Assembly: GCA_964017235.1 (NCBI GenBank) | Contig: OZ024933.1 | Span: 6,141,962-6,205,961, forward strand | Length of the DNA stretch: 64,000 nt | Origin: Sabellastarte sp. h YS-2021 | Taxonomy: Eukaryota; Annelida; Polychaeta; Sabellida; Sabellidae | Direction: 5' to 3' | Shown here: piece after piece, positions 12,801-24,800 of the stretch | Numbering within the stretch: the first letter of the stretch is position 1 | Layout: every line of letters begins with the position of its first letter | Made by a program: the position numbers and the translations under genes | The notes under the pieces: generated by a model | The model's input: only the letters and a program-made list of their open reading frames with translations | What the model was told of the DNA's origin: nothing | Databases searched by the model: none

Positions 12801-15800
12801 TTTTTTGAAAATTGCAAATATTACATTCCTTAGATACCCTGTGGGTCGAAAATTTCGACGAAATCGCTCTATCTCGCACGGTTAAGGAGATAGAAGCAAA
12901 TTTGTGTTTTGCCATTTTTGGGAAAAATTCGAAAATTCAAAATGGCCGCCATTTTTGGGGAGGGGAAAATTTTTTGAAAATTGCAAAGAGTACACTCCTC
13001 AGATACCCTGTGGGTCGAAAATTTTGCCGAAATCGCTCTATCTCGCACGGTTAAGGAGATAGAAGCAAATTAGTGTTTTGCCATTTTTGGCAAAAATTCG
13101 AAAATTCAAAATGGCCGCCATTTTTGGGGAGGGGAAAATTTTTTGAAAATTGCAAAGAGTACACTTGTCAGATACCCTGTAGGTCGAAAATTTTGACGAA
13201 ATCGCTCTATCTCGCACGGTTAAGGAGATAGAAGCAAATTTGTGTTTTGCCATTTTTGGCAAAAATTCGAAAATTTAAAATGGCCGCCATTTTTGGGGAG
13301 GGGAAAATTTTTTGAAAATTGCAAATATTACATTCCTTAGATACCCTGTGGGTCGAAAATTTCGACGAAATCGCTCTATCTCGCACGGTTAAGGAGATAG
13401 AAGCAAATTTGTGTTTTGCCATTTTTGGGAAAAATTCGAAAATTCAAAATGGCCGCCATTTTTGGGGAGGGGAAAATTTTTTGAAAATTGCAAAGAGTAC
13501 ACTCCTCAGATACCCTGTGGGTCGAAAATTTTGCCGAAATCGCTCTATCTCGCACGGTTAAGGAGATAGAAGCAAATTAGTGTTTTGCCATTTTTGGCAA
13601 AAATTCAAAAATTCAAAATGGCCGCCATTTTTGGGGAGGGGAAAATTTTTTGAAAATTGCAAAGAGTACACTCCTCAGATACCCTGTGGGTCAAAAATTT
13701 TGCCGAAATCGCTCTATCTCGCACGGTTAAGGAGATAGGAGCAAATTACTCAAAAGTAGTACTGAAAATACACAATGAAGTACCTAAATGGCTATTACTC
13801 ATGTACTGACAAAGCTATCAGTCCCAAATGCAATACCAAGCGAGCTATGGACATAACAATCTTGTATTCAAAATTGTAGTAAAATATCTTTAATTATTTT
13901 GGCTTAAATGCACGGAAACCAATGGGTACTGAAAATAGCTGTACTTAAGTATTACTCAGTAAGCAAAAGAGGTACAACAGCCAAAAGCAATCCCAAGCAA
14001 GCTACTGACCCAATAAGCCTGCATACCAAATTTGGTGACAATAGCTCTAATACTTTTCCTTTAAATGAGCGGAAACCATGCGTGACGCCGGACATCGGAC
14101 GCCGGACGCCGGACATCGGACATCGGACGGCGAAAAAAGCAAAAATAATATATCCACCCCCCAGGGGGGTGGACATAATAAGAGAGTTACAAAGCACTTT
14201 TAAGTTTGGGTAGACTCATTTGACTTTGAACGAGGGGCCGAAGGTCAAATCCGACCACACCAAAAGATTCCCAGCTCATGATTTCCTATAGGTTGACTTA
14301 ACATCCCAAACCTCTAGGACCACTAATAAGCAAGTTATAAGCACTTATAAGTTTGGCTATCCTCGTTTGACCTTGAAGGAGGACTCCAAGGTCAAACCTG
14401 ACAACATCAGAAGAATTTCAGCACATGATTTCCTATAGGTTGGTTTCACATTGCAATCCTCTAGAACCTATAATAAGGGAGATAGAGGCACTTTTAAAGT
14501 CCGCTATGTTGGTTACTTCGGCACTCCGTGGATGACCTTGAATTAAGAGCTTCAAGGTCAAATGTCTGCAAGGTTGTAGAGGACATGTGTATCTGTTATA
14601 CATATCACCCAAGAAGTGATTCAACCTTCAACCTATGAGAAACAGTCAGTAGTAAAATGTAGATAACTTTCAAAGAAATGCCCGCGCCGGCCATCTTGTT
14701 TTTCAGAATGAGGCTATTTTTGTTCCCAGAGAAGCTTACCCCCAATGAAGATATCCTGCAAATTTGATGAACCTAGCTGGTGTCGTTTTCCTCTTAGAGT
14801 GTTAACACTGAAAATCTCTCTACGAGCGGTGGCGGCTTAGCGAACGCTAAACCAAAGTATCCACTGGTGGATACAATAAATATTGTTAAACGCCTCACAA
14901 TTTTTTTCACTGTGATATAAATGGAATTTATTCCCTTTGAAATCTCAAGAAATTTCCAAGTTTACATTAAGGTTCAATTAGTGGGTACATTGTTTCGCTG
15001 TGTAGATACCAATATGGAATGTTTATATATTTCAACATTCAATGACATCAGGGGGATAACACTAAAAGAGTCCAAATCCTGGAAACTGAGAAAGTTTTGT
15101 TCTAGCATATCCTCAAGTGAATTTTGCAAAACAAAACATGGCAATTTGGATAATGAAAACATTAAAAACTACAAAAATATGAGATAAAAGTATACAATTT
15201 CTTCAAATTAATGCCTTATTTCAAATGTTTGTAGGGTAAGCTAACAGTAACACACAATAGCATCAGAGATGCCCATACCCCACAGCCTGGGGAAATAGTT
15301 TCAGCACCATGAGACATAGAAGTAGTGAAACAGTACAAAGATTGGGATACTTTCAGAGCAGTGCCAGTTATATTAAGATCTAAATGATGTTTAGGTAGAG
15401 AAAATAACACCTAAGAGAAACAAAAGGTATGCAAAGATAAAGTATTAAAACAAGACAATTCAATAGCAAGATGACAGCATTAATCAGTAAACTAAAAACT
15501 ATGATGCACACCTACAACCCCTAAGCAATGTCCCCAACTATCAACTTCCTACACTTTACAACTTCTGAGATATTGCCTGGACAAAATTTTAAAGGTCAAG
15601 GTCACTATGGCTAGGTCAAATGTCAAATCAAGGTCACACCATGACATTGCACACCTACAACCCCCATCCAATGTCCCTACCAAGTATCAACTTCCTAGAC
15701 CTTACGCTTTATGAGGTACAGCCCAGAAAAGATTTTATAGGTCAAGGTCACTACGGCAAGCTCAAATGTCAAATCAAGGTCACACCATGATGTTGCACAC

Positions 15801-18800
15801 CTACACCCCCTAACCAATGTCCCTACCAAGTATCAACTTCCTACACCTTACAGTTTCCGAGATATAGCCCAGGCAAGATTTTATAGGTCAAGGTCACTAT
15901 AGCAAGGTCAAAGGTCAAATCAAGGTCACATCATGATGTTGCACACCTACACCTCCTAACCAATGTCCCTACCAAGTATCAACTTCCTACACCTTACATT
16001 TTCGCAGATACAGGCCGGACAAACTTTTCTCGCCGCCCGCCCCCCCATCCGGACACCATGGGTGAAAACAATACCCGACAACCCTTAAGGGCTATGGGGT
16101 AATAAAATGGTGATAGGGATATAGGTCTTTGCACATCGATATCAGCAAGTCTTTCCCAAAACAATAGATATTGCCAGTATCGGTAAATGATGTACAAAAT
16201 AGACTGAATACATACATATGCCACATTTTTTATCTCAATGTAACAAGCAAGTTAAATACGTCATTTTATTCATACAGACTAATCCACTCTTGATTTTAAT
16301 GGTCAAACTACCGTTTTTTCTGTATTTTTTACCTTGACTCTTCGTCCAATACTGTGTTGCTGGCAAGTTTTTCTGTACAGAGTTTCCAGTTCGTCCCGAC
16401 CCCAGTAAAAGTCAGGCACATCCAGTAAGTCTGAACTCAGGTTAATCAAATGTCTGCAAGAGTAAAAACAAGCCACTAACAGACCAGAAATCCAAACCAT
16501 CTACTAAGTCTGAGCTATGGCAAATCATATGCCTGTATTTCAGAATTAATTTTATAAACATAATGACTGGTTTCACACTGGTTTTCTATATTTTGGACAT
16601 ACAGATCTTACAGGTAATTAAAACATGCAAAATATTAGTGCTGTCCCGAGTAGTATGTGTACTGTCTTCAGCAATAGACGAAACAAAATGAGTCATTTTT
16701 TTCCTGGAAAAAAAAAGATTTGCCCATTTTATGTCACTTTTCATGTGAATGTTTTAAAAAATGCCATTAGTTGAGTGGAAAAGAGTCTTCGTCTCTTCTT
16801 TTTGTACACCAAATGATTTATTACTCTAATATTAATGAGTACATACTCTTAAACAGCCCTACCAAATATCAGTTGCAGTCAACTGTTATTCTGAAACAGT
16901 ACTATCTGTAAATGAAATTGAAACATGAGGTTTTATGTCCACTTCAACAGCAAGGATCATATTGGGACAGGTCCTCAGCCTTCAGTTTACTGACTAGTCA
17001 ATGGCTAATACTAGCAGTCACCTGACTACCCAATTGGGCTAACTGTTCAGAATAAGTGGTATATATATCTGCCACTGTGACCTAGTGGGTAACACACTTG
17101 TCTAGGAACTCAGAGGACGTGGGTTCAAACCCAGGTACAGTCAGATACATAGTGGCTCGGATGACCACTTAAAATGGCAGTCCTCTGTCATGGGTCCTAT
17201 CCCCAGTGGCAGGTTAAAGAACCTCAAGGACGTTGATAAATGGTCATCCTTGAGCCTCTATCTTCCAGTTAGGGGAATGTCAGTTACTTGTGAGTTGGGG
17301 CTGCACCTGTGCAGTCGGATTGGTAAATAGCGCTTTGAGTCCTGTAGTATATGGAGATATTGCGCTGAGTATAAATACAACATAACATAAATGTTTTTCC
17401 AGCCTTGCGGTCTGCAGGTATAGATTATATGGGTCAAATTACATTGAGTTTAGTCCCTTAACACAACCTTTATCTGATATGGCATGCAGACAATAAATTC
17501 TGTGGAAATAAACCACACATCGGTACAAAAAACCTATTACAGTGACAAGACTGAAGTCTCAAGTCAAATATGTTTCCTCCTAGATGATTAAAATGTATTT
17601 CACCTCAATGTCAGAACTTCCCCAGTTTTTCTGAGCACTTCCTGTCTGGATATCTTGAGTTTTTTCCCTTCTTTTAAATCCTGCAGAAATCATAAAAAGG
17701 GATACATGCAACAGAGAATCTAAAGCAAAAGTGAAACATATTTAATTTTCAAACAAATATGTAATCTTTGTACCACATGATTGGTTCTATGTTTGACATA
17801 TATACATATATATGGGGCTTATCAACCCCTACATCACCAAGGGAGGAGTATTTTACTACACTGAAGGAAAATCCGAGATGAAGAGTTTACAGACAGTTTA
17901 AGTTGCTAAAACACACACCACAAGTGTTTTACGGTACCCATAACGTCTAGTGCTGGTATTGTTTATCGATATTGAAATATTTATCGATTCATGCTGAAAA
18001 TACTGATATCGATAATGTAGGGTAGCATATCAATATCGGAACATACTACTAAATAGATGCAATTAAGCTGTTTTCCATTCAAATAAATATAAAGTTTGAG
18101 AAATATATTAGTTTTCCTATAATTTTTGTCAAATTTCACTTACCGCTAAACCGGAAACACCATATTTGTTTACGTTTCGGGAAACAACTAAAATTCGCGA
18201 AATAGTTTGGAAGCTCTCTCTTGGAAAACACCCATGACCCGATATTTCAATATCGATCGATACAGAAGGCAAAAATATGGTTTGATATCGATATACATAT
18301 TAGTATTCGATACCAACACTAATAACGTCCTCCTACATAATACTTTAATAACGTATTTCAGTATACCAAGATGTTTAATTCTACAGTACTGAAGGAAAGC
18401 TAGTATATTATATGGGGGTGTTGACTGCTAGCCGACATAGTACTGTATAATACACACTGCTGTCGACTGCTAGTCAACAGATAAGGTCTTTAAGGGGTTA
18501 AAGGGTTGAAAATACATTTTCTACATGAAACCCATGTCTCATATTTGCAATCAATCGGTCCAAATACAGCTGAAAATGGACTTTTCTTTTGTGTCTCAGT
18601 CATCCTGAATATTAAATACTTAATTTAGTGTTTGTATTCTATTTGTATAGGACCTTTGCCAAATTATCATAATATGGTAGGGAACAGTAATGACTGAAAC
18701 TGGAAAATATTTGAGAGTATGTACCTCCAGTATGTATTCTATTGAATCGACATAGGTCTCCAGTGAGGCTTCCCAAATGGCCAGTTTGACTGTACAAATA

Positions 18801-21800
18801 TAGAACAAAAAGCACACATATTTAGATACTACATAAGGTACTAAATAGCAAATCATACAAAGAGACATCACAATATTACAAAATGGTATTAAAATTTCTT
18901 TATAATTAAATGAAATTTGTGCTACCTACACTCAAGAAGTAACTATAACTTGAAAACTGGAAATTGTGATAGTAATTTAAATTTTTAGAAAAAATAAGGC
19001 TATGATTTCGTTGGAAAAATGACACCGGGTATTCGTCTCGAAAGACCTGATCCCAATTCAGGTAACTGTGTTTTAGTTGTCACCTAGTGGAAGTATCAGA
19101 GAAGCAAACATGGCGGATGATGTAAACAAAACCCTATGAAAAATAATGTAAAGTAACTGTATAAATATGGAAAATTATGTGAAAAACTAACAGTAGTTAG
19201 AGAAATCTGACAGAATACTAAGGTTTATCCAGGGTTATCATTGTTTTAAAGTATATTTAATACTTTTTTGGTTACCCGCTTCACCACTTTGTACTCGGTT
19301 TCTCAAAGAATTCGAACCGTTTTCAGGTAACCAGATAACCTACCGCAGCCTCAATAAAAAATATTTGTCACTTCCTAACAATTACAACACACATATATTT
19401 ACATATCTAACTCCAACTCCATCCAACTCACTGGCGAATGCATTATGCATATTTAAGGTTTTATAAAGAATCTTAAACTTCAGATACAACCGAACAGAAA
19501 TGTGTCACCAAAGCATAAACTAAGATTGTTCTGATCAGATAGACAATCTATAATTCTATATTTTTCTCATTACTGTCTGTGACCAAGGGTCTGTGCATCC
19601 TGAGACAATGCTTGTCATGCTGTATTCTGACAATGCCAGTGCAGTAAGAAAAGTTGTATTGACTCTGTTATTTATTGATACTGTATTTACCTGAGAGAGC
19701 CAGTGCATTAGAGAAGTTGTATTGATTCTGTTATTTATTGATACTGTATTTACCTGACAGAGCCAGTGCATTAGAGAAGCTGTATTTTTCCAGCTGGTTA
19801 CAGATCGCCTGTGAACTCGACTCCTCCTGCCTCTGTAAGTTGATTTCATCACCCACAAGCTTTGTAACTGCACTGAAAAGTCAAAGGCAGGGGGTCAAAG
19901 GTTTATTGCTTTTCTCTACACATAGAAAAATACAGCATTTATCGAACAATTCACCCCCACAGTACTTTCTCCACTTCCTACACAGTTGAGTAAGGTATGC
20001 CTAGATCTGTCCAGGTAAATACAATGTAAAACAAGAGGAACATTGTTTGGATATTTTTACAAAATAAGTGATCAAGCTATGGATAAACCCAAGGCATATC
20101 TAGTATGTGTTTAAACAGGCAACCAGTGCGTACTAGTGAGTGTAGAAGCCATGAAATATGACAAAAATCTCCTACGTGAAGGCAGTGGGCTTAAGTTCTG
20201 ATAAATTAAAATACCTCTCCTCTAATTAAGTACTGAGGCAAAGATTACTGTGAGTGTAGCCTGGGTTTGAAATGTTTATTCCAATGGATGGTACTGAGTG
20301 ATGTAACAATATCAGTGCATGTACCAGAAATAACACAAAGAAACATGACAAAAATTGAGATATAACACAAAAGAACACAAAAGGACAGAAAAAAATTTGA
20401 ACTTTCAGATGTACACGCCAAGATAACATCGCTAGCTGGCCACCTAGTGAGTGAAGGAAACAAGAAAGATGACATCACTAGCTGGCCACCTAGTGAGTGA
20501 AGGAAACATTAGCCACATAGCAACTATAGAACGATACCCGTCTGGCCAAGAAGACAACTCAGAACATTCTTTTTCTGACATTTGTTGGGACTAGCTTGTG
20601 CTGGACTAATGCATTAGTGAGGTAAGATATATTTATGCAATAAAACTATCCATCTGGTGGGAAGGGCCTTTGTTCTGATAGTTAAAAATACTTATCAGGT
20701 ACAAAGTAAGAAACAAATGTGGCTGTAGTCTGTGTTAGAAGGGGCTATTCCATGTGGACTGTCATAATTTTGTTGATGCAAACCAGGGTTCTACTGATAT
20801 CTTTTAAGTGATTATTTAATTTATTTTGTAGAATAAAGGTATCTGACCTTGACTTTATTCAGTGTATATCTGACCTTGACCTAATTCTGTATATCTGACC
20901 TTGACCTTACTCAGAGTATCTGGCCTTCATATGTTCCACCTCCTCTTCCACCAGCAGACGGTCGTAGGAATGCTGTTGATGGTGCCTGATGAACTTCATC
21001 ACATTGTGTCTCTGAAGATAGAAAAACACAACATGTACAAATTCAAGAGCCCAGAAAAAATACAATATTTATAACTCACTAATTAAACATTAGCAGGAAA
21101 AACTACACATTTATTACACTATTTTGATATCAATCACTCATTCTTCCAATGTTTGTTGAGACAACACCTGCAGTTGGTAATAAATTTAAAATATAATAAG
21201 ATAAAGGTGCAACCGGAAAAGAGGTGCCATGAGAGGGCATAACCTCACGCAAATATGCTTATGAATACTGGATAGAGTGTGGGAAAAGCCCAGAACAATA
21301 CCTGGCTTTTGTGCCTTGCTGATGCACCTGATTTGTTAGGTACCTCTAACCATTGCAAGATGCTGAACTCTGTAGTACACTGAAAACTTTGTGTGTTCAG
21401 TAATCAAGTAAAGTATAAAACATCATTATTTAAACATTAGCCACTTCTAACTGGTTTATTGTCATCCAGTTCTCTTTTGTTCCATGAACTTGGTTTTTCA
21501 ACTAAAGCCTCTCTTACATCCCATCGTACATGCGTTTAAGTCCTTGTTACAGAGAAAAACCCAGCTAATTTGCAGGAGATATTAAAGCTACACCAGCGAT
21601 TTTTTTACAGAATATCAAGGTCGCAGAGACCCCTCAATGAAAATTGGCATGCACATTATTCTCTGCATGCTCGCATGATGGCTATTAACGCATCCATGAC
21701 TCAAGGGTAATATACGAGAGACTAATTGCTCATGTGCATTCTCCTTGTTAGTGTTGTAAGTTCTCCCCATTCACTTGCAAGGTTTGCATGTGCCGTGTAA

Positions 21801-24800
21801 TACACTCACATGTACCTTGCATGTACAAAAACCCACTGTACATTGTGTACAGCCTGTAGCTAGTCACAGACTTTGATATTAAAGTAGTGACATTCTTGTT
21901 GGGAGAACACACCTTGTTTGCACGTGCAAATCTCTGATACCCCACTACCAGGCTACGCTCATATTTTTCAATGATATTTGTAGCCCACTTACATGTATAT
22001 ACACGTATGATGGGATGTAGTAGAAGCTTAAGTTTGGCCATTTTGGATTTACAGTCTTAATTCAATCACAAAATTGCCTGAAATGGACTCCGTTTTTTGT
22101 CTTTTACTTGAGGCTATTTTATGATTGAATAGCATTAGGGGTGGATCCAGCTTTTACGTAAGGTGGGGGTTCACACAAGACCATACCATAACTAGTGCAT
22201 TTCCTATAAATTTAACACAACTCTCAAGAAATGATTTTGTACTTTGGGTTGAACCCCTTTACATTATTTTTCAAGGGGGGTCTGAACCCCCTGAACCCCC
22301 ACTGGATCTGCTAGTCATGGCTTCAAGCAGTCATTTTTACATTGTATTATTAAATAACCTCTCACCTCTTCTTCTGGCATATTCCAGAACACCACAGCTC
22401 CATCTCTGTAACAGAATACAGCAAAATATACAAGAACACCACTCTATGACTTTCTAATTCAGCAAGTGCCTTACACTGGCCCAGAAAGATGCATGTAGTA
22501 AACAATGAAATTAAGCAGCGATTGGAATCTCACTGTAGTGGGTACATCGTTAACTGATACTGCTAATATTTATTTTTTTCTGACGGAGTAAAGACTCGTA
22601 CAATAATCAGTTGCAGCTGTCTACATATCTTTTCAATTAGAATGTTAGGAAATAATAATATTTACAATTACAGTAAATGTAAAAAATAGCACCAGAGATC
22701 CCCATAACCCCACAGCTTGGGGAAGTAACACTGAACACCATGAGGTGTGAAGATAAAATATCAAAACCACATAGTAAACTAAAAGTTATGAAGCTGTAAA
22801 ATGTCTTAATTGCAGACCAGCTGTCAAATGAGATAGCAAAATAAGTAAAAATTTATATGATAATTGGTGGCAGCAATCCCTATCTCTTTGTAATATGCCT
22901 CAAATATGGCAGTAGGAAACATTTTGTCAAATCCAAAGTCAAAGGTTGAATGTAGTCACTCCAAGAACCCGCTACTGCCACCTACTAAGTATGTACTTCC
23001 CTTACACCTTACAGTTGTTCCTGATGCCCACCAGCTTCAACTCTAATGCAGCTGGGTAGCCATTAGTAATGGTATTGTTTATCGATATTGAAATATTTAT
23101 CAATTCACGCCAAGTATACTGATATCGATAATGCAGGGTACAATATCAATATCGGAATATAGGATTTAATAGATGAAATTAAGCTGTTTTCCATTCAAAT
23201 AAAGTACAAAATTTAAAGAATATATTAGTTATTATATCATTTTTGTCAACTTTCACTTACCGCTAAAGCGGAAACGCCATATTTGTTTACGTTTCGGGAA
23301 ACTACTAAAACTTGCGAGGATGTTTGGAAGGTCTCTCTCCAAAAACATCTATGACCCGATATTTCAATATCGATCGATACACAAAGAAAAATATAGTTTG
23401 ATATCGATATAGATATTATTATTCGATACCAATACTAGTATCCATGGATGAAAACAATAAAAGCTGTGGGGTGAAGTTAAAGTTTTGTGTTGTTATTGTA
23501 AGTACTAAACAACAGAAAAAAGCCTTCTTGTAATTTTCACTGGCTGGACCGGTCTAGAACTGTGCATTCGCCAGATTGCACATCGTACTTCCTTCCTGTC
23601 TAGACAGTATGATGTCATGGCAGGAAGGAAGTACGATGCACCACCTGGCGAATCCACAGTACTGGACCGGCCCAGTCGGGATGGCTTTTTCTGTAGTTTG
23701 GTGGGCCTGTCTGTGCCGGCCAGATTAGCAATTGTCCATTAGGTAGTGTATTAACTTACAAAATGTAACAAATTTTATTGTAATTTAACTTTTTACAAGT
23801 TAAATACTTACCTTATCCTCACAAGTGCTTGTTTGGTTTTGTGGAGCAAAACGTATCGACCGACAAGAATTTTTTAAGGAATATTCTTGTCACAAGAGGT
23901 GACCCCTTTGTCTGCGCATGTCCGCGCTTGCGCAGTAGTCGTTGTCGACAGACGATTGTCGAGAGCTCTTCATTGTATTTTTGGTCCCCAGAAAACAAAT
24001 TATGCGGGGAGGTAGGGTGGGTTTATCCTTGTGAGGATAAGGTAAGTATTTAACTTGTAAAAAGTTAAATTACAATAAAATTTGTTACATTTTATTGCGT
24101 AAAATAGCCTTACCTTATCCTCACAAGTGCTTGAATACAACCATAACAGGTGGAGGGTATTTGTTTTGGCCACACTGTTAGATGATTGTCAGACAAGGGG
24201 TCACCAAATAAAGCACTGATAAGAGGATAAGATAAGCTTACATACACCACATCTTAGATTAAATGTTACTTCTTCATCACAGATAAGTAATTTGCTACCC
24301 TCAACAAGAGATCCATGATGTGGTCGTCATTGTTGCTGCTGTTGCTGTTGTAGACAATTTTACAACAAATCATATAGCAGAATTAACCATCACCCAGTAT
24401 TGGCCGGAGATGTCTGCATGACTCCCCAAACAAGATGTCATCATCTGGCAATGAGAATATCTCCAAGCAGGCAAACTGAACTGCAAAAACTGCAGATATG
24501 GGGCCGTATGTAAATTAAGGCATATGTCAGTGACACAACACTTGTATAACTGGAGAGAACATAAATATGCGAGTCATATGAATAAGATGTATAAATACAC
24601 AAAAAATTGACTACATGCTGAGGTGAATCCACAAGACCCAATTTGTTCATGGACTGGTCATGGGATTGCCAAGCTACATCTTCGAGTAGAATGTAGTAAA
24701 GACTTGTGGGTCTTTCAATAACAAGAGTTTGATATCTGCTGAGGTAAGACCCCACTCTTGAAAACTAAAGAGGCAGCCATGGATGTAATATGTGTCTCAA

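Larger units (their letters stand above)
8915..14177 (+). mobile_element. Element B1 with 169-bp satellite core, nested in A1
   Basis: The 5' end ACTAGAAATAGG is shared with B2 at 48504. It is followed by about 200 bp of unique leader containing ATGTCCACCC-like sequence (8993-9004), complementary to the 3' terminus. The core is the 169-bp array. The tail, from about 13745, is conserved with B2 and ends in a CGGAC-rich stretch (14091-14141) and the hairpin at 14154-14172, then GGTGGACATA. The 5263-bp element sits in intron 10 of RMND1. It has no genes. The architecture fits non-autonomous Helentron (HINE) or pearl elements. Confidence 0.7.
8625..14875 (+). mobile_element. Element A1 (Helentron/pearl-like), split by B1
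   Basis: The 5' end ACTAGACCTACGCATCGGAG is matched by A2 at 43591. The 3' end matches A2 too, finishing in the hairpin GTATCCACTGGTGGATAC at 14857-14874. The subterminal GTATCCAA near 8653 is complementary to that 3' end. The internal repeats (GGTTTACCATCCCAAACCTCTAGGA-type, about 145 bp apart) are interrupted at 8914/14178 by B1. Removing B1 restores ...AGGACAAATA/ATAAGAGAG, the expected A sequence. No coding capacity is seen. Assignment to Helentron-type elements is inference from architecture. Confidence 0.65.

Noticed and set aside
9616-13561. Dozens of 70-80 codon open frames on both strands (for example, repeated [16 protein letters not shown])
   Set aside because: They are readings of the 169-bp satellite, which lacks stops in some frames and shifts frame each monomer. 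No start context or codon signal.
9127-13744. CRISPR array
   Set aside because: There are no unique spacers; it is a head-to-tail satellite in a eukaryotic intron.
17071-17143. tRNA gene
   Set aside because: A and B boxes are present but the arms do not pair as a tRNA cloverleaf and a long SINE body follows.
18620-18871. 83-codon open frame as a gene by itself
   Set aside because: Only 18725-18789 is exonic (RMND1 exon 8); the rest is intron read-through.
23829-24053. Open frame beginning [14 protein letters not shown], also at 32010-32465 on the other strand
   Set aside because: Both lie in the DIRS inverted repeats and are the same sequence inverted; not a duplicated gene.
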